Source: Voacanga thouarsii (taxonomy: Eukaryota; Streptophyta; Magnoliopsida; Gentianales; Apocynaceae). Taken from it: DNA of 64,000 nucleotides. The position numbers and the translations under genes are program-made. Shown here piece by piece: positions 52,392 through 63,650 of this stretch. Positions within the stretch are counted from its first letter, which is position 1, and each line of letters opens with the position of its first letter. Under the pieces are notes generated by a model, which worked only from the letters and a program-made list of their open reading frames with translations, did not search any database and was not told the origin of the DNA. The stretch is taken from assembly GCA_026120185.1 (NCBI GenBank), contig JANUWF010003367.1, positions 904,001 through 968,000 on the forward strand. The letters are read 5' to 3'.

Positions 52392-52735
52392 CTTGCAGAT
52401 ACAAATACAGTACAGTAAGATATTTGGGAAACCAGTTATATCTTAACAAAGTACTATTCACTTCTGGGCAGAAAAAGGCCTTCCATATGGACTTCAGATT
52501 GCAGCAGCATCACTTTGGAGCAGACCGTTCCTATTTGTACGTAATATCTCCCAATGCTCCCTCGCTTGCAGATACAAATACAGTACAGTAAGATGTATGG
52601 GAAACCAGTTATATCTTATACTATTCACTTCTGGGCAGAAAAAGGCCTTCCATATGGACTTCAGATTGCAGCAGCATCCCTTTGGAGCAGGCCGTTCCTA
52701 ATTTGTGATGCAATATCTCCCACTGCTCCTGGGCC
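52392..52735. repeat. tandem duplication across the HIR 3' end
   Basis: Copy 1 (about 52392-52559) and copy 2 (about 52565-52735) share CTTGCAGATACAAATACAGT, TTCACTTCTGGGCAGAAAAA and GACTTCAGATTGCAGCAGCA at a spacing of about 173 bp, with only a 6-bp indel and scattered changes. Copy 2 contains the real end of the HIR reading frame (stop at 52661). Copy 1 carries a duplicate of the last codons in what is now downstream 3' sequence. Confidence 0.92.
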
Positions 52736-54505
52736 GTGGGGGATGAAGACAGCGGAAGACTTGGAAGCAGCTCCAATGTCTTTCATGGTGTCGAAGTATT
52801 GAGTAACTAATATCATGTCCATGATATCTTTTGCTGATGTCCCGGGCACATTTGAAGAGAAGCCAAGCACACTGTCCCTCAGACCATCTACAATGGCCTG
52901 ACGCTGGCGAGCTATGCCAAGTCCAGCCAAGTATTTTGATTCAGCTTCTCCCTCTGCTTGTTTTATCTGCAAGATCTTCTCTGCTTCTGCCTTGTCAGTT
53001 GCAGCTACCCTGAGCCTTGAAGCTGGTGGTGACAATGAAATTCATGATAAGGAGTCTAAGAGCTAATTACTAACTTCCATATACGGTTTATAATGTATTT
53101 GGATTACTAGATTCTGCATTTACCAAATGCTACAATAGATTTTAAGGTAGAGAACTGTATCTCAGCAGTTCTAAACTGCATAAATTTGAACGTTAAGGTA
53201 GACAGAGAACCTGATATTCAATGGAACTTTAGGAGATCTATCTCATTCTACTCTTAAAAAAAAATTGTAGATACCTGCATTTATCTCATTCATGGCCCTC
53301 TTGACACGCTCATCTGGTTCGATATCCACGATGAGAGTCTGAACGATCTCGTACCCATAGTGTGACATAGCCTAACCATCCATCATAAAAGGAAAACAAG
53401 ATAGAAGGTCAAAATTTTCACCTCCTTTACCTCAAAGTATGCCTAAACACAAGAGACAAGATACCTTCTCAAGTTCATTTTCCACGGCTCTAGCAATTTC
53501 AGTTTTCTGCACAAAAACTTTATCAAGCTCCAGATTTGGCACACTTCCCCTAATGACTGAAACACAAAAATCATGCTGTGAGCAAAGCATGTAGAGGCAC
53601 GTGAAGTCATCACAGCTTTATGAGCAAAATAACACTCATACTAAGCCGAAGAATCTGTGAATTGCCTATAAAAGTTCAGAAAAGAAGCAAAAAAGCAGCG
53701 AGTGCTTACCATCAAAGACGTAAGCTTGAATCTGCTGCTTGGTATTGCTGAGTTTATAAAATGCATCCGATGCCTTTTCAGCCAAGGCTCGATACTGAAT
53801 TGAAGCTAGTACAGTCACAAAAACGTTATCCTGCAAGTATAACTTGGATGAGCAGTGAGTACTCAATGATGAATTTTGTAGCTTATTCTAACACAAGGGG
53901 AATATAAATAGTGCTAAAGACTAGTAACTGCAAAAAATTGATCCTGAAGACCTCTTAAAGTTTCCAGTAGGAATTACAGACAGATCACTGTTGATTTCTG
54001 ATAACTATTTAAGTACCTATCCAGATGATGGGATCCTCCCATGGCTTAGATGCTGAAAACTGTCAAATACTTTAGCAATTAGGCTATCTTCCCTAACAAA
54101 ACATTCATGAATTCAACTTCCTGTTTAACCATTTAACCACTCAAGAATTCATGATTCGATGTTAGAAACAAATATAAAGTGAAATAAGATAGAAAAAACA
54201 CTGTTGAGTCCTGCTTCTTAGTATATAGTTCCAAGTTTCTATGCCCTACTAATCGGATGTGCTTTGTTGATTAGAAAAAGGTAATCCAGATAGAGTAGAA
54301 AATTTGTGCAACTAACCTTGGTCTTGGTTTCACATCGAATATCAAGCTGCTGCACCCGCAGTGAAAGATGGCCTGCTAAGTTGCTTCCAAAGTACCAAGG
54401 CACACAGTGGCAACCAGGTCCAAGAACATCGTCAAATTTACCAAAGTTTTCTTTGATAGCTACTTTTGACTGATCCACTTGAACACAACCAAGAACTTGC
54501 CCCAT
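52661..54505 (-). CDS. HIR: hypersensitive-induced reaction (HIR) protein, SPFH/prohibitin family
   Basis: Five minus-strand exons: 54317-54505, 53710-53830, 53465-53556, 53275-53371, 52661-53022. They join in frame to 286 residues, the usual HIR length. It begins [19 protein letters not shown], with Gly2 fit for N-myristoylation and Cys7 for palmitoylation. It continues with PGCHCVPW and [15 protein letters not shown], the SPFH core ([35 protein letters not shown]), and a helical region rich in A, E and K ([48 protein letters not shown]). HIR proteins oligomerise in plasma-membrane microdomains and take part in immune signalling and cell death. A CCATACCAG-type acceptor about 12 bases before the ATG suggests a leader intron. 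Confidence 0.95.
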
Positions 54506-56151
54506 CGTTTATCTAGCTGGTATGGCAGTGGGAAAAAGAACCCATTCAAGATTCTGGAAACTGGTTTGATTTATTGCAATAAGACCCATAAACAAAAAGT
54601 AGCAAAATATTAGTACCTGGGATTTGAGGGAGGATTAAAGAACAGAAACAATTTTACTTGTGGCTTTTAGCGGGAGAGGTTTCATATGGTACTCACTAAA
54701 CTGATGCGGTAAAATGCCTTTGGATGAGACCATTTATGGACCGAACATGGCTAAAGTCTGGTCAAAGAGAGAAACCAATTTACAAAGTCCACAGAAAGTC
54801 ATTCTTGTGTAATAGGATAAGCATGCCAATAAAACAGAGGAGGAATCGTTGCCAGGGCTCCATTAGTCAGCAGGGTAGAGGTACCCTCCCACTGTGTCAT
54901 TGTTCGCTACATATGCACTCAATCCTCCCCATCCAATGGCTACCTCCTCATTCTAACCGCCGCAAAAAAGAACAGTCAAAATAAAAGAAAAAATGAAGCG
55001 GAAACTAAATTACCGATGCACTTGAAGCTCAAATTCCAATTCTAAGCCTATAAGAGATTGTCAGAAAGGAAAGGTGAAAAGACCTCAAGCTCAATATGGA
55101 ATGAAAAAGACAAGATTTTTACCTCTAACGAGTGGACAAATTACTGCGAGTGATCCTTTGACATAATTTTCACACTTCCAGATCACATCCCTTGAAAGAG
55201 GAAGCACACAGAGAGGGAAAAAAAGGAAACAAAATCATGACAGTGAAGAAGAAAATTAAAGTAAATGTAAAAACAAGAAAGTGAGATGGTGTTTGTCATG
55301 CCCCATGTTTTTGATGCTCTAGTGGATCATGACAGGATACCTCGGTTTCTTGATTTCTTATGTGGGGGGTCGAGAGAGAATTGCTGTTATAGATATGAAT
55401 TAAATTGAGATAAGTATATTTAAATATATTAAAAATTATTAAATATATAATTATAATTTTATAATTAAATATGACAAAAATAATATAATATATTATAAAT
55501 GTATAATTATTTTTTAATTAAGATAAAGATTTAGATTGGAAAAAAAAATCTCATTTTAATTACAGAAAAAATATTCCTAACTCATTGTTGTATTACATAC
55601 ATGAAACAACATGTACAAACAGGACGAGATGAAGAAATTGGAGTTAGAATGCAACCTAGGGGAGAGACATTTATCATATTTGAAAAAATTAGACTAATAA
55701 AATATAAAATTTTTAAATTTTTAGAAATTAATTTTTACTAGAAATATAAAAATTAGTTTGAGGTATTAATTTAAGGACATATTTGAAATATTAATTTTGT
55801 GACAAAAAATAATATTTAGACTGTGTATATTTATATATTGATTAAGATAATTTTTTAATATACAAAAAAATTGAATTTTTTTCATTTTATAAATAACTAG
55901 TTAGAGTTATTTAAATCATTTTTTATTAAAACATAAAAAAATATTTTATTCACACATCCTCCTTATAAAATCAAACCAAGAAAATGTGAGAGGATATGGA
56001 TTGATATTGAATGCGAGATCGGGGACTTAAACCAAACTTCAAACCGGGGCCAAAACCAACATAGCAGAGTTCAGACGATCGTTGCAATTTGTGCAGAAAG
56101 CAGATTATCATGGAAACCTTTGTCAGCACGAGAATACCTTCGAGCTTCTTC
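54506..56151. other. divergent intergenic region between HIR and the DUF1338 gene
   Basis: Contains the HIR 5' leader (with a likely intron) and promoter on the left, and the DUF1338 promoter on the right. The middle (about 55380-55960) is very AT-rich and featureless. The plus-strand frame 54724-54984 has no family resemblance. Confidence 0.5.
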
Positions 56152-59100
56152 ATGGCCACCTTATACTCGGCATCTTTCGTCAAATCCTCTTCGATGTTCC
56201 ATTCCTGCACTTCTTTGTCTTCTATTTCCTCTTCTTTTACTGCCAAGTCAAAGAATTTCATTTCCCTGAGGAGCATTTTGCTCCAGAATCCTATGTTCCA
56301 TATGGGAAATCGTTGCTTCTCTACTGTCTCTGCTTCTCTAGTACAAGATGGACCTCAAGAGTCTTCCTTTCAGGTGCCCTTCTGACTTATGCTATCCTTT
56401 TGTCCAAGTTTTCTTTTTATATGATTACTGATGCTAAACCCTTTTTTTTTTTTTAAATGATAGTATCTAGTTGTAGTTATTCCAAATTTCCAATCTTTTT
56501 ATGGTGAAAATCTCATCAAGGCAATAAATTAGAGGGAAGGGTGTTGGTGAATTATACTGTATGATATGAAGGGAAGATTTTGGGCGCAAATGTTGGCAAC
56601 GACTTTTGGGTTGTTGTTGAATGAATTTAATTTGTAGAAATGTGTAATCTTGTGCTAATTAACGAGTCAATTATTCTCGTGTTAAGTTCATAAACTATTT
56701 GCTTTAAGTGTATTGTCTGTGTTCGGTATTGGGGAAATGGTGACTGTTATGTTGTGCTTGATACCATGTTGCAGGGGGCTGAATCCTTCTTTAGGAGCGT
56801 GTTGAGAAGTATGGAGGCGGTTTATTTGAATAGAAACCCCACTGCTAAGTCCATTTTGGAGCTTGTTCGTTCTGTTGATGGCGATCAAATATGCTATGAT
56901 CATTTAGCTTATCGGACGTTTGGGGTAATGATCTTTAGTTGATTTAATAGGCTATTTTGACATTATTCCGTCTAAAGTAGGACAAGTTATCAATTTGATT
57001 TGAATATGGTTATATCAATCATCTTTGATCCTCTGGAATGTCAAATTTGTTCATATCTAGAAATTTTGACCTGTGGTCTTTAATGTCATAGGTAAGTGGT
57101 CATGGAATTGACTCTATGGCAAAGATTTTCCTGGACTTTGGTTATGAACAACGAGAAGAGCTCAGATTTCGTGCAAAGAAGTTGAAAGCATACTGGTTTT
57201 CTCCTCCTAGGAGACAGAATTCTGATAATGGTGCTGGCGTTAACGGGCCATTACCAAGAATATTCATATCAGAACTTCTAGTGGATGAATTGAGTCCACA
57301 GGCTCAGGTTTGTTAGTAAAGGAGAATATTTATCTGCTAAAAATCAATTCATCTTTGTAAGAAACAAATCGGAGTACTGGTGTAAGGATAATTATTACAA
57401 GAACTTCATAATATAGTACGACTTTCGCATTCATGGTTATGTCATAATTCTGCTTATTGTGAGAGATTTGCTCCTATAAAGGTTTTTCTTTTTCCCATTG
57501 TGCAAGGTTGTGTCATTGAGGCATAATATCAATGATTGCACGGGACATACAATGTTCCTTTACAATTCCAAAGTACACGCTTTTGCTTAGTCTAGTTATA
57601 TCATATTGTCATACAGTTTTACTCTCCCTGAGTAGTACTCCTACCTATTTCATTTTACTAGAATAGCATCTCATAGATAGAGGATTCTGCTTGCTAACCT
57701 CTTTGGTCTTTGCATGAATGGGTCAAATAAAGAAGCAAAAGGTGAAAGTAGAAGAATGCTATATACTCATAGAAGCAACTTAAGAGAAGAGGAAGATAAT
57801 AAAGGGCATGCATTGCCCTTACTATTAAAGCATATTATAGTGTATGCGATTCTTGACTAAGTTCACACTTGCTTGTCAGTACAATGTAGTCCTATCCTAT
57901 TTCTGGTTTCACATTAGTGCTCCTTATTGCTTCTTTTATTTGTCTTTGTCTACAGGAGATAATTAGAAAGTATACTGCTAGGTCTGGCCGTGGAAGCCAG
58001 CATGCTGCTCTTGCAAGTGCCTTGGGATCTTTGACATGGGAGACACCATCTTACACTGAATTCCAGCAATTGGCTAGGTATTACAGGCCTTTGATATTTA
58101 GACTGCTGATCATATGTATATTAAATTGAATTCTGCCTTGGTTATACACTTAAATTTAGGTGTTACGGTATCTTAACTATCAAACAGAACGTTCTTCTAA
58201 GCAAGTGTAACCTTTGATCTATCAAGCTCTCACAGTTATCCCAATTATTCTGATTATTTTAAATCTCCAGGGAAAGTGAGTATGCTGCATGGACCCTGGT
58301 AAATGGATATGCAGTAAATCATGTCACTATATCCACTCATCGACTAAAGTCCCATTTGAGGAGTATCAAAAACTTCAATCAGTTTATTGAGGAGCATGGT
58401 TACAAATTGAACTCTGAGGGAGGTCTTCTCAAGGGTCAGTATATTGTAACTCCTTTTGTCATCCAATTAATTCTATTTGCTAGATGCATTACAGACGGAC
58501 TGAGTTTTGTTCCTTTAATTCTAAAACTACACTTTGAGATGCAGGAGTTACAACACTTAGAATTAAAAATTTTGAATTAATGTATTATGCTTTACCATTG
58601 GAACGTAAAATCAGAAAGTAATGGGGCACTCTAGTTGACTGATAAAGAAGTTCAATCTTCTTAAAGTTGAGATCTTGTGCAAATCCCTGGCCCATGTAGG
58701 AACTTGATACCTCAAGTTGATAAGTATGAAACTTCATAAGCCTTGTGCAAGATTAGAAAAGATATTTGAATATCACCTTCTAATTTTGTGGTCAATAGGA
58801 TCATATCAGACATGTTGACCTATGCTGTTAACGGATTCTTCCCAATTTGAGTATATTCTTTTAATTCCACAACATTCCTTTTCAAAGATAAAGCTGACAA
58901 CTTACAATAGCTGTCCTGTTCTGGTCTGTCAGTGAGCCCGGATGGTCTTTTGTTGCAAAGTTCAACAGTAGCAGATTCAGTTGCCTTCCAGTTTGCTGAT
59001 GGTGTCACAGAATTGGTCCCTTGTTCATACATTGAGTTTGCTGAACGTCTTATACTGCCCCAGTACAAAGATTTACCTGAGAAAGAGGTTTGCAACCTTC

Positions 59101-59702
59101 AATCGAAATCTTTTAGCTTGAAATTATTTCTTTGAAGGTTTACAGCAAAGATGATGTCTTGTAACTTTTGGCACAGCTGGTCTACTTAAGTAGATTATAG
59201 AATTGAAAGAAATGATCTAATTTTATCAAGTGTAATCTTAACCCTTCAATCAAATTATAGATCATTGAGGTTAGATCATGTATTTTTATATTGGTTGATA
59301 CCTGGTTCATCTGTTGTTCACTAGTCTAAAGTTTGAAGAACACCTTTATTTGTCCTTGGTGTAGGTTTTTTGAGTCAATCTTCCTTTCATACTAAATGTG
59401 TCAATACTCTGATTTGGCATTCACTTTATTCAAATGTAGGAGCATCCTATTGATCTCCGGGGATTCCCTGCTTGGTAGAATCATCAATGCCATAGGGTTC
59501 TATCTTCTTTATATAGTCATGCATCTATGATTAGCAGGCTCTCAGATTTTGCAGAGTTCATAAAACAACTGTGTATAAGCTTTCCTCTTCTTTGATTTTC
59601 TAGGTTAAGGAATTTCACAGGCGAGATGGATTTGAGGTTGGAAATGCTGATAAAATATTTGAAAGTACATCCAAGGATCAGCTAACCAGGAGGGCAGCAT
59701 GA
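56152..59702 (+). CDS. 2-oxoadipate dioxygenase/decarboxylase, chloroplast type (DUF1338)
   Basis: Seven exons: 56152-56373, 56775-56924, 57092-57307, 57956-58077, 58271-58434, 58933-59087, 59604-59702. They join in frame to 375 residues. I chose the ATG at 56152 (TTCATGGCC; MATLYSASFVKSSS). An in-frame ATG at 56110 would add 14 residues. A Ser-rich transit peptide (about 1-60) is followed by the DUF1338 domain with the three expected metal ligands: His117 (YDHLAYRTFG), His254 (VNHVTIST) and Glu326 (YIEFAER). Known members are non-heme iron enzymes that turn 2-oxoadipate into 2-hydroxyglutarate in lysine breakdown; the rice relative FLO7 affects endosperm plastids. No frame breaks seen. Confidence 0.93.
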
Positions 59703-59882
59703 GCAAGAGAGCAATGAAGTCGAGAACCTCAAATGCAGGATTCAGGAATGGGATCATAAAGAAACCATTAGTACATAGGCTTTCGTACATTGTAAATAAA
59801 TGGCTACATTTTATCTTAAGTAATGAATGCATTTGAGCATCTAAATGCAATATGGCATACGTAAACTTTGACAAGCTAATGA

Positions 59883-60800
59883 TCAATTAAAGACCTCTTT
59901 GGACAACGATGGCAGCCAAAACCCACTAGTTCCCTGAATGCACCTGCAGCAGCAAAATTTGTATAAACCTACAAAGTTTGTATAGATTGATGCAACGTAA
60001 AGAGAGCCAAGATGTTCATGGACTTCAGTAATGTATGTTTCATTATATTCTGCATAGATGTTGAGCGTCTCCAAGATTTGTCCCTGTGCATCAAACCTTT
60101 GTGCAAGAGGAAAATTACTTTCCCTTGGCTGCCTCTGGACGTTCACTGGTACCCAAAAGTCCCCATTTTTTGTCTTCTTAATGTTATCAGGACTGCCGGG
60201 GAGATTCAATAGTACCTCTGAAGTGTTGGCATTGGGACCTTCAATCCAAAATTTTCGAATTCTGCCTCCAATATACTCTGAAACAAGTATAAAATTGCCA
60301 TCTTTACCAACGGCCACTCCATTTGGACCCGAAAGCGCCGTTAGCACCACTGTTCTTTGCTTGGTTCTTTATTATATCTTAGTAGTAGTCTCCCACTCGT
60401 GTCTCCGCTGCGCAGGATCTTTGTCAGACTGGTGCAACAACATTCAAATTAGTTGTAGCATATAGAAAGGTTAACAAGAATGCTCAAGTAGTTTGGATAA
60501 GCAAATTACTTCAAGTTTTGTGGGTCTTGTGGCAAGAATATAGAGCCAACATCTGTGTAGAAGACTGCTCCAGTGACTGGATCAACATCTATTGCATCCA
60601 GAACATCAGTAGGCACTCCGTCCATTCCTCCAGATAGTTGAGTTGCAAGGGCACCCTCCGGTCCAACAACCATGAGGCCGTGAAACGCATCCACAATGTA
60701 CAGGTCTCCAGTTTTATGATTGAACTCGAGAGCCACTGGCCTTCCACATATCGGTCCCAGCTGAGCTTCTATAACGGGGCCATCGCAAAGTTCCTTGGAC
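59883..60800 (-). pseudogene. strictosidine-synthase-like protein, 5'-truncated and frameshifted
   Basis: Minus strand, two visible exons. The first (60800-60515) follows an acceptor (CTTATAG) and reads SKELCDGPVIEAQLGPICGRPVALEFN...DLYIVDAFHGLMVVGPEG...LDAIDVDPVTGAVFYTDVGS. The second (60441-59883) reads LTKILRSGDTSGRLL, then, after a frame change near AGATATAATAAAG (about 60380), RTKQRTVVLTALSGPNGVAVGKDG and on to YVASIYTNFVGLYKF. These are the six-bladed propeller motifs of the SSL family. The N-terminal exon is absent: a copia LTR starts about 60 bases upstream, in what was an intron. With one frameshift and no first exon it is non-functional unless the frameshift is a sequencing error. 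SSL proteins need not have strictosidine synthase activity. Confidence 0.85.
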
Positions 60801-60858
60801 CTATAAGAGCATATTTAAATGAGAAGTAAATGAAAAATATCCTTAAAAAATACATATT

Positions 60859-61247
60859 TGTTATGAATATATTGTGAATGGAATTAGTGGAAACTCCACT
60901 AATAATGGATTTATGTAAATTATGAGGGAATTAGTGAAAGTTCCACTAATTATGGATTTTTATGGATGTTCACCATTTAGTGGAGATACCACTAATTAAG
61001 ATTAGTGGAAAATGATGTATTCCACTAATTAAGAGCTCTATAAATAGAGCTATTCTCTAAGCTTGAAATGCACCATCATTTTGTAAAAAGAATTGTGAGA
61101 GAAAAGAAAGAGAAAAGTTTAAAAAAATTCTTGTGTAAAGAATAGTTAGAGTTTTCTTAGTATGTAGTGGGTAAATTTTATTCTAACACTACCTTTTTAG
61201 TGTGTAGTGTATAGATTTTATTCTAACACTACCCAAATTTTATAATA
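60859..61247 (+). repeat. 5' LTR of the second copia element
   Basis: Runs from TGTTATGAATATATTG to TTTTATAATA (about 389 bp). It includes a TATAAATA box (61030-61037) followed by a transcript-start-like region, and an internal near-duplication of about 48 bp (TTTTATTCTAACACTACC twice, 61177-61235). The end is TA rather than the usual CA, so its last bases have mutated or the border is off by a base or two. Confidence 0.7.
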
Positions 61248-61311
61248 CGTTATCAGCACGAGTCTCTGCCATTACACAAGCCAGAAGACAGGTACATATT
61301 TATTGATCCCT

Positions 61312-61800
61312 ATGGCTAACCTTACTAAACTCGAATTTGTAACCCTTGATATTTTTGAAAAAAATTATATGTCATGAGTTCTCGATACAGAAATACATCT
61401 AAATGCTGAAAAGAAAGATTTGACCACCTGAAGATGGTCGTACTACCAACTGCACGGTATGAATGGTTGCACCTGAGGTTGCAAGATTTTAAAATCGTGA
61501 ATGAATATAGCTCCGCGATGTAGAAAATTACATTTCAGTTAAAATTATGTGGAGAAAAAGTTACTGATGAAGATATATTGGAAAAGACATTCTCCACTTT
61601 TCATGCCTCGAATATTGTCCTATATCAACAATATCGAGAAAAAAAATCATGAAACCAGACGAACTAGCTCAACAGCACTCTCAGAAGTGAATGTTGTTAG
61701 CTCCATAGAAGCCATCGTTATAGTCGTAGTTGTGGCAGTGGCCGTGGTTATGGTCATGGATACACTCGATATTTCCCTTAGCACAGAGAAATACTGACCA
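61312..61800 (+). pseudogene. copia gag remnant
   Basis: Begins MANLTKLEFVTLDIFEKNYMS, the usual start of this gag group, and then hits a TGA at the Trp codon (61375-61377). Later recognisable pieces are RYEWLHLRLQDFKIVNEYSSAM and LKLCGEKVTDEDILEKTFSTFHASNIVLYQQYREK. The end is an arginine-, glycine- and histidine-rich stretch that would precede the zinc knuckle. Several stops and shifts make it non-functional. Confidence 0.8.
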
Positions 61801-61984
61801 CCTTAAGTGAAATAGAAAAGATAATAAGGGAAAATGATATTTTTATTAATAATAAGCATTCAATCTGTGAGATGTTACATTCGAATGTCAATATACTATA
61901 TTACTGCTAACAGTTCAAAAAATATATATATATATCTCGTCTTGATCATAAGTCTAGTGTTCACTTACATTTCCTTCATTCATC

Positions 61985-63340
61985 TCACTGGTGTTCACGT
62001 GAACTTGTGGATGCATGCTTGTAGTTGCTCTTTTTCAATAGAGCTGACAAATTTAGGATGAATGTTTGTAGTTGTTCTTTTTCCATATTTGCATTAGAGT
62101 AAGACAAACAAGTAGCAATTATGAACTTCAAATCCTCTTCTTCGGCATCATCCTCCTCTTCCTTTTCCCTTGAGCTAGAATCTAGACTAGCAGCAGAATT
62201 AGCCGTGAAGTTATTGCACAATAAATCTTGGGATTTTCTCATCCCCTTAAATTTCTTATTATATTTGGCATTGAAGCATGCTTGTCTCAATTTCTATGTT
62301 TGGTCCTCCAACCACATATCAGGACTTTCTTCCACCAACTTCTTCTCACGTTCCAGTATCTCAATGGCTTCTCTTAACTTCTTCTCAGTCATATGTCCTC
62401 CTTCGTCTTTATTTTGCTCCTGTAAATCGAAGTGATATCATTAGTGGAGATATATTCATTCCAGTCATTATTTACTTAAAAATCTTTCATAGTTTCATAC
62501 TTGAAAATTACATGTATGTGTGAGAGAAAACCTGAACATTCTTGATTAGGGTCTCCAAACTCATCAACTTCTTGTGAGGCCATCGACGAATTCCCAACTC
62601 CCTACATCTGTTCTTGAAACGAGTTAAGCCAATATTCAGTACTTTGGTCGCGCTTTTAATTAGCAGATAAAAGTATTGCGAAATGATTTCTATTGATAGT
62701 GTCTTGGAACTATTGCCCTTCTCCTCTCTCTGCAACCTAATCCTCTTCTTCTCCATAGGAATTTCGTTTGCAATAATATCTTGAACTTCGATATTATGCA
62801 TTTCATAGGTCCTCACTCCGAATTCGTTGCTAATACCACTCATTATTTCTCCTAAAAAAAAGAAAAACAATATCAGTAAAGGTAATACCATTCAAAATTC
62901 ATATTTGAATGTATGATAACCTGGAACCATATTCTGATTTTGTTCAAAATCCATTAGAGAGTAGAAAGAATCATGCACAAGCATATCCTCATTCAAAGGA
63001 ATAGCATCAAAATCAGTCTCTGGAAGGGTAGATCAAATTGAAAATCCAAAGTAGCATGCCCAGAACTACTATTGATTTACATCACAACAAACCAAAAGAA
63101 AGTTTAATTTCATTATCAAGCACACTAAAAAAAAGGGAAGCCCTCAAAGGTATCTCACATATTTCACCTGAAATTAGGTGGAAGCAGTTGGTTTGGAAAG
63201 GAAAACACATTAAAATCTTCTGCGTTAGACCTGAAATTAGGCGGAAGTGGTTGGCTTGGAAAAGAAAATATATCAAAATCTTCTGCATTAGAAACCAAGT
63301 CAAAATTTAACCATATCTCAAATGAATTACGAGTTCTCAT
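61985..63340 (-). pseudogene. RKD-type (RWP-RK) transcription factor, intron-containing, with a nonsense codon
   Basis: Minus strand. A candidate start at 63340 (MRTRNSFEIWLNFD) leads into a doubled segment (NAEDFDIFSFPSQPLPPNFR, then NAEDFNVFSFPNQLLPPNFR). Then come exon 63019-62921 (TDFDAIPLNEDMLVHDSFYS), exon 62851-62532 with the RWP-RK domain (LSIEIISQYFYLLIKSATKV, LNIGLTRFKNRCRELGIRRWPHKKLMSLETLIKNVQ) and exon 62419-61985 (the helical C-terminus). GT-AG signals fit at 62921/62851 and 62532/62419. An in-frame TAG at 62294-62296 (DQT-stop-KLRQACF) cuts the C-terminal region; the first exon junction was not resolved in frame. RKD factors act in egg-cell and germline identity. The gene lies inside a copia element, antisense to it. 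Confidence 0.8.
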
Positions 63341-63404
63341 ATCTGCTTTGTGATTTTTGTTTTTGAAGTTTACTAATGACTAATGACTGAGATACATACA
63401 TACA

Positions 63405-63440
<36 letters not shown>

Positions 63441-63650
63441 TATACGAGGAAGAAGAAGAGGTATATGATAGGTAGAGGGACTGAGGAGAAGAAAAGACAA
63501 GGAGGAAGGGGAAAAGATGACACCGAGAAGAGTGAGATATATATAGAGTTTTTTTTAATATATTTCTTGGCATTTCCTATATGTTATGTATGTAGTATTA
63601 CTCATAATGTTCTTGAATTTTCTTTTCTTTTCCATTATTATTCTCTAAAT
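63088..63650. other. flank between the RKD pseudogene and copia pol, with CATA microsatellite
   Basis: Contains the doubled RKD first-exon segment (about 63165-63300), then a (CATA)n/(TA)n microsatellite, purine-rich DNA (63445-63530) and an A/T-rich stretch reaching pol. Upstream RKD promoter sequence may survive here, but no core element was identified. Confidence 0.45.
63390..63446. repeat. (CATA)n and (TA)n microsatellite
   Basis: About 11 CATA units (ACATACATACATACAT...) run straight into a short TA run. It is upstream of the RKD pseudogene start on its strand. Confidence 0.9.
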
